A stretch of DNA of 18,370 nt from JAWWPY01 sp964412845 (GTDB lineage: Bacteria > Actinomycetota > Actinomycetes > Streptosporangiales > Streptosporangiaceae), in the NCBI GenBank assembly GCA_964412845.1, contig CAYPQM010000147.1, positions 1-18,370 on the forward strand, written 5' to 3'. This document shows, in pieces, positions 6,121 to 13,272 of this stretch. The notes below the pieces were generated by a model, which was given only the letters and a program-made list of their open reading frames with translations, ran no database searches and had not been told where the DNA came from. Each line of letters opens with the position of its first letter. Position 1 is the first letter of the stretch. A program made the position numbers and the translations under genes.

Positions 6121-6870
6121 GTGAGTGGGATGGATGGACAACTGCTCTCGGAGACTTTCGTCGAACTGGCCGACACAATGGTCGTTGGCTTCGACGTCAT
6201 CGACTTCCTGCATATGCTCACCGATCGCAGCGTGCAGTTGCTTGACGCGTCCGCGGCCGGGCTGCTGCTGGCTGACCCCCGCGGGGAGTTGCGCGTCGTG
6301 GCGGCCTCCAGCGAACGGGCGCGGCTCCTGGAACTGTTCCAGATCCAAAGCGATCAGGGTCCCTGCCTGGACTGCTTCCGCAGCGGGAAGCCAGTCGTCG
6401 TGGCCGACCTGAGCACCGAGACGCGGCGCTGGCCGCATTTTGCGCCGGCCGCGCAGGAAGCCGGGTTCGCCGCCGTGCAGGCCCTGCCGATGCGGCTGCG
6501 TGAGCAGACCATCGGCGCGCTGAACCTGTTCCGCGCCGCTCCGGGGATCTTTGACCCGGCGGACATGCGGGTCGGCCAGGCGCTGGCCGACGTCGCCACC
6601 ATCAGCCTGCTCCAGGAACGCAGCCTGCGCCGCAGCGAGACCCTCAACGAGCAGCTGCAGGCCGCCCTGAACAGCCGGGTCACCATCGAGCAGGCTAAAG
6701 GGAAGCTGGCCGAACGCCTGCAGCTGGACATGGACCAGGCGTTCGCCGTGCTGCGACGTTATGCGAGAACCCGCAACCTTCGGCTGTCCGACCTGGCCCG
6801 GGCCTTCGTCGACGGCTCAGAGACCTTCCCCGACCTCGTCGAGCCGGGCGGTAAGGGGCTGGACCGCTGA
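6121..6870 (+). CDS. GAF and ANTAR domain protein, second copy
   Basis: A 249-residue protein with a GAF domain (about 20-165) containing the hallmark GPCLDCFRSGKPVVVADL (80-97), then a coiled linker helix (about 165-183) and a C-terminal ANTAR domain (about 175-232; VTIEQAKGKLAERLQLDMDQ, part of the RNA-binding helices). The two Cys residues 82 and 85 could respond to redox state or metal, which is inference. It is only distantly similar to the preceding GAF-ANTAR protein, so this is an old pair rather than a recent duplication. The start is GTG 6121, with ATG 6130 as alternative; GAGTGGG just before 6130 favours the latter slightly. The last 54 bases overlap the 3' end of the convergent desaturase gene. 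Confidence 0.92.
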   Translation: MSGMDGQLLSETFVELADTMVVGFDVIDFLHMLTDRSVQLLDASAAGLLLADPRGELRVVAASSERARLLELFQIQSDQGPCLDCFRSGKPVVVADLSTETRRWPHFAPAAQEAGFAAVQALPMRLREQTIGALNLFRAAPGIFDPADMRVGQALADVATISLLQERSLRRSETLNEQLQAALNSRVTIEQAKGKLAERLQLDMDQAFAVLRRYARTRNLRLSDLARAFVDGSETFPDLVEPGGKGLDR

Positions 6871-7971
6871 TGCCTGGGTGGTCGAGGCCATCGCCGGCTG
6901 GCCGGCCACCCGGCCGACCGTATTGAGGTAGCGCAGCGCCTGGGCGTAGGAGCCGACCAGGCTGGCCTCGCAATACGGCAGGTCCCGCTGCCGGCAGAAG
7001 GCCGCGATCAGGCTCTGCGAGTGGCGCAGGTTGGGCCGGGGCATCGAGGGAAACAGGTGGTGCTCGATCTGGTAGTTCAGGCCGCCGAGCGCGAAGTCGG
7101 TCAGCCAGCCGCCGCGCACGTTCCGGGAGGTGAGGACCTGCCTGCGCAGGAAGTCGGTCTGGTCATTGGCGTCCAGGATGGGCATCCCCTTGTGATTGGG
7201 CGCGAACGAGGAGCCCAGGTACAGGCCGAACAGGCCCTGCTGCACCACGATGAACACGACCGCCTTAACTGGTGAGAGCACCAGGAACACCATGGCGAGA
7301 TAGCCCGCGATATTGACCGCGAGCAGCGCGGCCTCCCAGGCCCGGTAGCGGGCGCGGCTGGCCAGAGCGCGGATGCTGGACGCATGCAAGCTGATCGCTT
7401 CCAGCAGCAGCATCGGGAAGAACAGGTAGGCCTGGAACCGGAACACGAGCCGGGCCAGGCCTTTGCTGGCCCCGGCCCGGGTGGTGGTGAAAGCCAGCGC
7501 GCTGAGCATGATGTCGGGGTCTTCGCCCTCGGTGTTGGGGTTGGCATGGTGCCGGTTGTGCTTGCTGACCCACCAGCCGTAGCTCAGCCCGATGCCCAGG
7601 TTGCCGAGCAGGATGCCGAGAACGTAATTGGCTCGCCGGGAGCCGAAGATCTGCCGGTGCCCGGCGTCATGGCCCAGGAAGCCGATCTGGGTGAACACGA
7701 CGGCCAGGAAGGTGGCCACGGCCAGCTGCCACCATGAGTTGCCGATCAGGACGAAGGCGGCCCAGCCGGCCGCCAGCAGCGCCGCGGTGACCGTGATTTT
7801 CCAGATGTAGTAGCGGGGCCGCCGGTCAAGCAGCCCAGCACGCTTGATCTCCCTGGACAACTCGGCGTATTCGCTGCCGCGCCGCGAGGGGGGCGACGCG
7901 GGCTCGGCTGATGAGGGGGGCTGCGGCGGGTGGCGCCGGACCAGGCCAGGGCCGGTGTCGGTGGATCGCAT
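6817..7971 (-). CDS. Membrane fatty acid desaturase, front-end (FADS/DesA3-like) type
   Basis: A 384-residue di-iron membrane desaturase of the linoleoyl-CoA desaturase/acyl-lipid family. The histidine boxes are HDAGH (101-105), HNRHH (138-142) and QIEHH (301-305). Gln as the first residue of the third box is typical of front-end desaturases, but no fused cytochrome b5 domain is present. Hydrophobic segments are at about 58-77, 82-98, 117-134, 181-196, 214-232 and 236-254. The N-terminal 30 residues are Pro/Ser-rich and the last 30 are variable. ATG 7971 is supported by AGGAG (complement of 7978-7982), 6 bases upstream. Electrons probably come from a ferredoxin or oxidoreductase encoded elsewhere. 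It is convergent with the GAF-ANTAR gene, so antisense effects between the two transcripts are possible. Confidence 0.94.
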   Translation of the reverse strand: MRSTDTGPGLVRRHPPQPPSSAEPASPPSRRGSEYAELSREIKRAGLLDRRPRYYIWKITVTAALLAAGWAAFVLIGNSWWQLAVATFLAVVFTQIGFLGHDAGHRQIFGSRRANYVLGILLGNLGIGLSYGWWVSKHNRHHANPNTEGEDPDIMLSALAFTTTRAGASKGLARLVFRFQAYLFFPMLLLEAISLHASSIRALASRARYRAWEAALLAVNIAGYLAMVFLVLSPVKAVVFIVVQQGLFGLYLGSSFAPNHKGMPILDANDQTDFLRRQVLTSRNVRGGWLTDFALGGLNYQIEHHLFPSMPRPNLRHSQSLIAAFCRQRDLPYCEASLVGSYAQALRYLNTVGRVAGQPAMASTTQASAVQPLTARLDEVGEGL

Positions 7972-7987
7972 CGCGGACTCCTGAGCA

Positions 7988-8016
7988 GTACATGGTGGGC
8001 CGGACTTGGGATGTAC
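7988..8016 (-). promoter_or_regulatory. Inverted repeat just upstream of the desaturase ribosome site
   Basis: GTACAT (7988-7993) and ATGTAC (8011-8016) form perfect 6-base arms 17 bases apart, ending 5 bases from the Shine-Dalgarno site of the minus-strand desaturase. It could be a repressor operator or an mRNA hairpin in the leader. No clear -10/-35 boxes were found in 7972-8204. Confidence 0.35.
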
Positions 8017-8204
8017 CGCCGGGGTCTGGAGCGGACTGGGCCAGCCCTGCGATCCGGGTCGTGTAGCGCCGATGGGTCGAAACTGGCTTCATCCGAGATT
8101 ACCTCCCGCCCCCGGTCACGGCGACCCAGGCTGATGGTCTGCTGGATGATGTCTGCGCAGCGGCCTGATGAACCCGCAGGCAGCGGCCGGACGTTGGAAT
8201 TGAT

Positions 8205-8420
8205 GTGGAGACCAGCGCCGGCGATTGCGGGCCGATCCGGCATGCGCTTGGCGTCTATGTCCTGGGCGCCATTGAGCCTGCCGATCGCGCGCTGGTGAGC
8301 AGCCACCTGGCCTGGTGCCATGACTGCCGGGATGAACTGGCCGGACTGGCCCGCATGCCAGCCTTGCTCGACCGGGTTCCGCGCGCTGAGGCGTACCGGA
8401 TCTGCCGCGGCGAAGCCTGA
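8205..8420 (+). CDS. Stand-alone anti-sigma-type zinc-finger domain protein (zf-HC2)
   Basis: The 71-residue product carries H34-x3-C38-x2-C41 in the context VLGAIEPADRALVSSHLAWC, the zinc-binding anti-sigma (ZAS) signature found at the N-terminus of many actinobacterial anti-sigma factors. In those proteins it is followed by a membrane helix and a sensor domain. Here the protein stops right after the conserved PALLDRVP segment, so it is a minimal or truncated form without a membrane anchor. No sigma factor gene adjoins it, and the next 100 bases show no remnant of a lost C-terminus. The start is GTG 8205 with only a weak GGA upstream. It might bind a sigma factor encoded elsewhere or regulate the kinase operon downstream; both are inference. 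Confidence 0.7.
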   Translation: METSAGDCGPIRHALGVYVLGAIEPADRALVSSHLAWCHDCRDELAGLARMPALLDRVPRAEAYRICRGEA

Positions 8421-8431
8421 CGGGGGAGTCC

Positions 8432-8459
8432 GCGGACACTGGAAAGCGGACACTGAAAC
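8432..8459 (+). repeat. Two tandem 14-bp repeats upstream of the sensor kinase gene
   Basis: GCGGACACTGGAAA (8432-8445) is followed directly by GCGGACACTGAAAC (8446-8459), identical at 12 of 14 positions. The pair lies about 67-94 bases before the kinase start, a position suited to a tandem operator for an activator or for the cognate response regulator. Confidence 0.6.
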
Positions 8460-8513
8460 CCGATATGCGAGTTTGTGATTCGAAGAGTGCAGACTCGGCA
8501 GCCTGTTTGGTCC

Positions 8514-8519
8514 TATCAT
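8514..8519 (+). promoter_or_regulatory. -10 box of a probable leaderless kinase transcript
   Basis: TATCAT at 8514-8519 is a good -10 box and places the transcript start at about 8526, exactly at the ATG of the kinase gene. No convincing -35 box was found at the right distance, so activator help is possible. Confidence 0.45.
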
Positions 8520-8525
8520 CAGCCC

Positions 8526-11021
8526 ATGTGGCCGCCCGGTTACGGAGCGCGGCAGTGGCCCGCTGGCGTCTCCGGCATCCCGCCAGCCGGCCCTGCGGCG
8601 ACGACGCTGAACTCGGCGGCGGTCCGGACCGCGTCGATCATCCGGTGTATCGCGATCGCGTATATCGCGGTGCAGGTGGTCATCTGGCACTCGTTCTACG
8701 CGGCTGATCCGTGGCGGCTGGCCGGGCCGGTCGCCGCCGTGGCCTGGGCGACCGCGCTGGTGGCCGGGCTGCTGCGCCGCTGGCCGGGGTGGCCGCTGGC
8801 CGGCCTCGACTCGGCCGCGCATGTGGCGCTCGCCCTGTCCGTCATGTGGTGCGTGCCTCCGGCCATGCGCGGCGACACCGCCAACTGGCTGTTCATCGTG
8901 ATGGCGGCCCAGCTCGTCGTCCCGGCCTGGTTCGCTCCCGGCGCGGTGCTGGCGCCGCTGGCCCTCGCGTCGGGCGCGGCCTACTGGGCCGGCGCGGCCG
9001 TGGCCGGCTCCGATGGCAACTCGCCAGCGGCCGCCGGCCTGCTGCTGCTGGCCGTCGCCGCCGCGGTCTGGTGCGGGTACCGGATGCTGCGGCGCCGGGC
9101 CGCCCGGGCGGACGCTGCTCTCGCCCAGGCGGACCGGGAAATACGCGAGCAGTACGTGGTCCTGTCCCGGAACACCGAGCGCCGCGAGCATGAGCGGCTG
9201 TTGCACGACACGGTGCTCAACACGCTCACCGCGCTCGCCCGCCCGCGCAGCGGCCGCCCGGGCGAGGTGGTGGGCCGGTGTCAGCGCGATGTCACGCTGA
9301 TGGAGTACGTGCTCCGCGATTCCGGCGAGACGGCCGAGTCGGCCCGCCGGCCGTACGGCGGGCTGCTCATCGGCATCGAGGCCGTCGCCGTCGAGATGCG
9401 CGCCCGCGGCCTGGACGTCCATGTCGAGGTGTCGGCCGCGGTGCTGGCCGCCGCCGGGCCGCCGGGCGAGGCCGCCAGCGCGGCTGGACCTGGACCTGGT
9501 GCCGGGACCGGACCGGACGTGCCGGTGCCGGTCGCCGCCGCGATGACGCACGCCGTGCGCGAGGCGCTGGCCAACGTGGCCAGTCACGCGGGGACTGACC
9601 AGGCCTGGGTGGAGGTCAGCCTGGCGGCAGGCCGCCGGGACGCCGGGGAGCCGGACGGCGTCCAGGTGATCGTGCGCGACGCCGGCGCGGGCTTCGATCC
9701 GGCCCGCGCCGACCCGGCCCGGCTGGGCCTGCGGCGATCCATCATCGAGCGCCTGGCCGACCAGGGCGGGCAGGCGTCGGTGCGGTCGGCGCCGGGCGAG
9801 GGCACCGACGTGAGCCTGCGCTGGGCCGCGCCGCCTGCTGGCCAGGGGGCTGTCCCGGGCGGGGGCCCTGGTCCGGGGGGACCGGGCGCGGCGAGCGGCG
9901 ACCAGGTGGTGCGGGAGGCGGCCGAGTCAGAACTACCGCGGATGGCTGGCACGGTCGCGGTGATCTGGCAGTTCACCCTCCTCGTCCAAGTGCTGATCTA
10001 TCTGCATGATTACCGGCGTCCGGCCGTGTCGCTGGCGGTGTGGCTCGGGCTGCTGGCGGCGGCCGGATGGCTGGTGCCACGGGCCCGCGCGGGTGGCCTG
10101 ACGCGGCGAGATGCGGCCGTCGCCATCGCGATCGCCGTCGCCGCCGTCAGCGTCGTTGGCTGGGACCGGCGTGCGGGCGGCACCGGCACCTCGGACTGGT
10201 CGGTCGTGGGAACGTGCTGGATGCTCGCCATCATCGCGCTGAGCCGCCCAGCGTGGGAATGGATTTGCGGTGCGCTGCTCGTCTTCGCCGGGCACACCGT
10301 CTTCTTCATCCAGCGGGAGGGCGTGACCTCGCTCGGGCTGGCGCGCCTCGGGGCCACCGCCTACACCCTGGTGGTGATCCTGGTCGTGTTCGCCGCCCTG
10401 CGGCCGGCCCTGCGGGCCCATGCCCGGATAGCCGCCCGCCGCGCCGCGCTGGCGAGCCGGTCGGCGGCGAAACGCGCTGCGGCGGCGGCGGTGCATGAGG
10501 ACCGGGGCCGCCGGCTCGCCCTGCTGGAAATGGAGGCGCTCCCGCTGCTGCGTGGCATCGCCGACGGGACGCTGAACCCCGCCGATCCCGGCGTGCGGGA
10601 GCGATGCGCCAGGCATGCGTCCACGCTGCGGCGCGCCCTGGCCGACCGGCCACGGAAGGCGGGCGGCGTGCTGGCCGAACTGGAGCCTGCCCTGCGCGCC
10701 GCCCAAGCGCGCGGCCTGCCGGTGGAGGTCCAGGTGGTGGGCGACCCGGGGCGCCCGATACGGGAGGTGGCGGGCGCGACCCTGGCGGCGGTCGATGGCG
10801 TGATGAGCGCGCTGCCGCCGCACCCGGTGATGCTCACCGTTCTCGCCTCCGACGACGACGTGGAACTGTACGTGACCTTCGACCGGCCGCCGTCGGCCAC
10901 CCCTGACGTAGCCGAACTGCGGAAGAAGGTGCCAGCCACGGCCCACTGGCAGGCCACCGTGGACGTCGACGACACCGGCTCGGGATGCCTGGAGGTCCGG
11001 TGGGGGAAGGCGGCGGCGTGA
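8526..11021 (+). CDS. Membrane sensor histidine kinase with a second, degenerate kinase-like half
   Basis: An 831-residue protein built from two similar halves. Half one has six hydrophobic segments (about 38-58, 64-82, 97-112, 120-137, 140-160, 168-185), a coiled helix, and a HisKA_3-like phosphoacceptor region HERLLHDTVLNTL with probable phospho-His 227. Its HATPase domain has an N-box REALANVASHA (345-355), a G1 motif DAGAGF (385-390) and a G2 motif GEGT (424-427). A Gly/Pro-rich linker (436-458) joins a second six-segment membrane block (about 476-626) and a cytoplasmic part where LLHDTV is replaced by LLEMEA and the N- and G-boxes are lost. The second half is thus kinase-like but probably inactive. 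ATG 8526 is chosen because a -10 box predicts a leaderless start there; the frame is open back to GTG 8475. It is translationally coupled to the response regulator. Confidence 0.88.
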   Translation: MWPPGYGARQWPAGVSGIPPAGPAATTLNSAAVRTASIIRCIAIAYIAVQVVIWHSFYAADPWRLAGPVAAVAWATALVAGLLRRWPGWPLAGLDSAAHVALALSVMWCVPPAMRGDTANWLFIVMAAQLVVPAWFAPGAVLAPLALASGAAYWAGAAVAGSDGNSPAAAGLLLLAVAAAVWCGYRMLRRRAARADAALAQADREIREQYVVLSRNTERREHERLLHDTVLNTLTALARPRSGRPGEVVGRCQRDVTLMEYVLRDSGETAESARRPYGGLLIGIEAVAVEMRARGLDVHVEVSAAVLAAAGPPGEAASAAGPGPGAGTGPDVPVPVAAAMTHAVREALANVASHAGTDQAWVEVSLAAGRRDAGEPDGVQVIVRDAGAGFDPARADPARLGLRRSIIERLADQGGQASVRSAPGEGTDVSLRWAAPPAGQGAVPGGGPGPGGPGAASGDQVVREAAESELPRMAGTVAVIWQFTLLVQVLIYLHDYRRPAVSLAVWLGLLAAAGWLVPRARAGGLTRRDAAVAIAIAVAAVSVVGWDRRAGGTGTSDWSVVGTCWMLAIIALSRPAWEWICGALLVFAGHTVFFIQREGVTSLGLARLGATAYTLVVILVVFAALRPALRAHARIAARRAALASRSAAKRAAAAAVHEDRGRRLALLEMEALPLLRGIADGTLNPADPGVRERCARHASTLRRALADRPRKAGGVLAELEPALRAAQARGLPVEVQVVGDPGRPIREVAGATLAAVDGVMSALPPHPVMLTVLASDDDVELYVTFDRPPSATPDVAELRKKVPATAHWQATVDVDDTGSGCLEVRWGKAAA

Positions 11022-11686
11022 CCGAAGTGACGGGCGGCGGGGCGGGCGTCATCGACGTCGCTGCGGTGGATGACCACCCCATCGTGCTCGACGGTGTCAC
11101 CGGCTGGGTCACCGCTACTGAGAGCGGCATCAGGGTGGTTGGCACCGCGGCGACCGTCGACGAGCTCCTGGCCGGGCCGGGCCGCCACGCTCACGTGGTT
11201 CTCCTGGATGTCGAGCTGGGCGACGGGACGACCGTGCAGCGTAATGTGGCCGCGATCCTCGCGGCCGGCCCGGCCGTCCTGGTGCTCGCCGCCTCCGACA
11301 AGCCGGTCTCGGTCCGGGCCGCCATGCGCGCCGGGGCTCTCGGTTATGTCCTGAAAAATGAGGAGACCTCCGAGGTGCGGGCGGCCATCAAGGCGGTCGC
11401 CTCGGGACAGGACTGGGTCTCTTCCCGCCTCGCCTACATCTTCGCCACCGACGACGCCCCGGACCGGCCTGAGCTGAGCCCGCAGGAGGCCCGGGCGCTG
11501 CGGCTGTACGCCACCGGCATGCCGATGAAGTCCGTCGCCCGCAGGATGTCGATCAGCGAGGAGACGGCCAAGCAGTATGTCGGCCGGGTCCGCGAGAAGT
11601 ACAGCCGAGCAGGCCGTGCGGCACCTACTAAATTGGACCTGTACTATCGAGCCGTCGAGGACGGGCACCTCCCTCCTCTCCCCTAG
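11018..11686 (+). CDS. NarL/LuxR-family response regulator
   Basis: A 222-residue cytoplasmic regulator, partner of the preceding kinase. The receiver domain (about 12-130) shows the acidic pair D18-D19, phosphoacceptor D64 (VVLLDVEL), S93 in place of the switch Thr/Ser, and K113 (YVLKNE). The C-terminal LuxR-type helix-turn-helix (about 152-212) begins LSPQEARALRLYATG and includes SISEETAKQYVGRVREKYS. The usual LuxR Glu is E157, while the recognition helix reads TAKQYVGRV instead of the common TVKNHV, so its target site may differ. The GTG start overlaps the kinase stop as GTGA (11018-11021), with GGGGAAGG at 11003-11010 as ribosome site. An upstream in-frame ATG at 10985 lies inside the kinase gene. 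A large inverted repeat covers its 3' end. Confidence 0.93.
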   Translation: MTEVTGGGAGVIDVAAVDDHPIVLDGVTGWVTATESGIRVVGTAATVDELLAGPGRHAHVVLLDVELGDGTTVQRNVAAILAAGPAVLVLAASDKPVSVRAAMRAGALGYVLKNEETSEVRAAIKAVASGQDWVSSRLAYIFATDDAPDRPELSPQEARALRLYATGMPMKSVARRMSISEETAKQYVGRVREKYSRAGRAAPTKLDLYYRAVEDGHLPPLP

Positions 11687-11737
11687 CCACGGATCCCCCC
11701 CCGGGTTTAGGGGCATCGGGAGGCACCCGTCCTCGAC
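11654..11737 (+). terminator. Long nested inverted repeat over the end of the response-regulator gene
   Basis: The 20-base arms 11654-11673 and 11718-11737 match at 18 of 20 positions (GTCGAGGACGGG...CCTCCC). Inside them CCCCTA (11680-11685) pairs with TAGGGG (11708-11713). The outer left arm is coding sequence, and the TAG stop (11684-11686) is in the inner arm. As RNA it would fold into a long two-tier hairpin. A terminator is the simplest reading, but the length and overlap with coding sequence leave room for an RNA-level control or stability role. Confidence 0.6.
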
Positions 11738-11781
11738 GCTGTTCTCGTACTGAGCGATCATATGGCGAATACGTCGGGCGA

Positions 11782-11809
11782 GTCATGACCCCTTCTCGGG
11801 GGTCATGAC
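11782..11809. terminator. 11-bp perfect inverted repeat after the two-component operon
   Basis: GTCATGACCCC (11782-11792) is exactly complementary to 11799-11809 around a 6-base loop. It lies 96 bases after the response-regulator stop and may be a second terminator. The outer part GTCATGAC is itself a palindrome, so a protein-binding site is also possible. Confidence 0.5.
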
Positions 11810-12428
11810 GGGTGATCGGGTGGTGGCGACCAGCCTGGCCTGGACATTCATCTCATTCCGCTATTGTGTAACGTTTACATTACTGTCCGGCCGCTCAGAA
11901 CGGGCAGTTGTGGCAATGGCAGCGGTGGCTGGAAAATGGCCTCGCCGCGTCCAAGATCGTTACTCACGGTGGGCTGGCGGATACGGCAGCGCCGGCCCGG
12001 TCGGCGGTGTGCGCCAGCGGTGATCGCGCTGAGTGCGCCGCCCGGCCCGCTGAGTCATGGATCATGAATGACCACGGAAGATATCCTCGTGACGTGCTGA
12101 CCCGGTGGTCCCGCCCGGGTTCCAGGCACTCGCGGCGCCCCGCCGCCGGGCGCCGTTCCATTGCCCGGCCGTCCTATTCATGATTGACGGCAACTTCCGG
12201 GCCGCAGGAGCCCCGGCGGCCAGTCCGGTAAATGGCGCGGGCATTCCGCGTCGAGCGGCAGCCACGGGTGCCGGGATCGGCGGTCCTTTGTCCGGTCCGC
12301 TGTCGGCGGAGTTGGCTGGGAGGCTTGGATAAATCTTGATAGCGCCGCCCCCCGTGACTTCGGCCAGCCAATTAGGGCGGCACAATTGACCGGCCGCCGG
12401 GACAGCCCCAGTGGCCGTTAACCCCAGC
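11810..12428. other. Gene-free stretch with one AT-rich promoter-like patch
   Basis: No frame in this stretch shows coherent coding bias or a recognisable protein, and the open frames present are short and basic. At 11861-11882 there is an AT-rich patch containing a 13-bp palindrome. A second AT-rich patch at about 12326-12345 has no gene placed to use it. Confidence 0.5.
11867..11879. promoter_or_regulatory. 13-bp operator-like palindrome TGTAA-CGT-TTACA
   Basis: TGTAACGTTTACA has perfect 5-base arms around CGT and sits in the most AT-rich part of a gene-free region. The form resembles operators of GntR- or LacI-type repressors. No gene starts immediately downstream on either strand, so its use is unclear. 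Confidence 0.35.
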
Positions 12429-12467
12429 GGCCGCGGCCGTCAGTGGCCGCGGCCGTCAGTGCCGCGG
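12429..12467. repeat. 16-bp tandem repeat, 2.4 copies, at the lipoprotein gene's 3' side
   Basis: GGCCGCGGCCGTCAGT occurs at 12429-12444 and again, without change, at 12445-12460. A partial third copy GCCGCGG follows at 12461-12467. Each unit contains the perfect palindrome GGCCGCGGCC. The array begins one base from the stop codon of the minus-strand lipoprotein gene and could act as its terminator. Confidence 0.75.
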
Positions 12468-12468
12468 A

Positions 12469-13038
12469 TCAGAGCTTGGCCAGCAGTTGGGTCATCAGGA
12501 TCCGCTCGGTGGCGAGCCGGGTGGGTGCCGTGACGAAGACCGCGATCGAGCCCTTCCGGGCGGCGAGGGTGTTGCTCGCCCGCTTCCCGGTGCCGGTCGT
12601 TGCGTAATAGGCCTGATCACCGAGTCCGCCCACGCCACTGACCGACTGGTGCAGGCTCACCAGCGACGTCCGGCTCTGGGTGAACACACTGGCGGTCTCG
12701 CCGACCTGGAAGCGGACCAGGACCTCGTACTTGCCCAGGTAGGCGCAGACCGACACCGGCCCGTCCAGCGATGCCACCTGCTTTCCCAGCGACAGCCCCA
12801 GCGCTGAGCCGACCATGGACGACGGTGCCTGCGCGCAGTAGGGGGCGGTGCTGGCGACGGCGGCAGCGGATGGTGGCACCGGGCTGTTCGCCGCGCTGTT
12901 CGCGGCCGCGCTCCGGGCGGCGGCGCTATTGGCGCTGCCCGCGATGGCCGGCGTAGCCCCGGCGGACCCCGAGCAGGCGGCGAGCATGCTCAGGGCCAGG
13001 CCTGCCATGGCGGCAGCGGTGATCTGGCGCACGTCCAC
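12469..13038 (-). CDS. Secreted lipoprotein of unknown function
   Basis: From GTG 13038 the product has 189 residues. It begins with a short positive segment, a hydrophobic stretch and the lipobox LAAC (19-22), so C22 should be lipidated and the protein anchored outside the membrane. Residues 23-65 are a low-complexity Ala/Ser spacer. The folded part (about 66-189) has two Cys (68 and 98), which may form a disulfide, and a GVGGLGDQAYY segment (135-145). This resembles the general pattern of DUF3558-like actinobacterial lipoproteins, but the similarity is by eye and uncertain. GTG 13038 is chosen for the GGAGAGGGA ribosome site 6 bases upstream and the signal peptide it creates; the frame remains open to 13188 without coding character. 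A ligand or partner cannot be inferred. Confidence 0.75.
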   Translation of the reverse strand: MDVRQITAAAMAGLALSMLAACSGSAGATPAIAGSANSAAARSAAANSAANSPVPPSAAAVASTAPYCAQAPSSMVGSALGLSLGKQVASLDGPVSVCAYLGKYEVLVRFQVGETASVFTQSRTSLVSLHQSVSGVGGLGDQAYYATTGTGKRASNTLAARKGSIAVFVTAPTRLATERILMTQLLAKL

Positions 13039-13199
13039 AGCCGGTCCCTCTCCACGTCGCGCAACTGGGCAGCCTGATGGTAAAGGGCAGCGGGGATGAG
13101 CGCCCGCGCTCAGTGCGCCGCCGCCGAGCCGGGGACGGATGCCCAGGTCAGCGGATCGTGGCTGGTGCCGTTGGCACGAACGTTTCATGGCCTGCGGTG

Positions 13200-13218
13200 A
13201 CCCGCCCGCCGGGCGGGT
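13200..13218 (-). terminator. Palindromic GC hairpin downstream of the 13273-13734 gene
   Basis: ACCCGCCCG (13200-13208) and CGGGCGGGT (13210-13218) are perfect inverted arms around one base, folding as a 7-bp stem with a 5-base loop. It lies 55 bases past the stop of the minus-strand gene and probably ends its transcript before the lipoprotein gene. Confidence 0.55.
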
Positions 13219-13272
13219 GCTGACCCGGGGCGATCAGCGGCGGGACCGGGGTGGGCTGCGCGGCGATCAGGG

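Noticed and set aside
7746..9587. 613-residue minus-strand open frame across the desaturase promoter, zinc-finger gene and kinase start
   Set aside because: Its composition is Arg/Gly/His-rich without any fold signal, and it overlaps well-supported plus-strand genes.
9933..11761. Long minus-strand frames opposite the kinase and response regulator
   Set aside because: These are shadow frames of the two-component genes, with no ribosome sites or recognisable motifs.
11805..12183. Short overlapping plus-strand frames after the two-component operon
   Set aside because: They lack ribosome sites, coding bias and any recognisable similarity. They begin inside a hairpin or a promoter-like patch.
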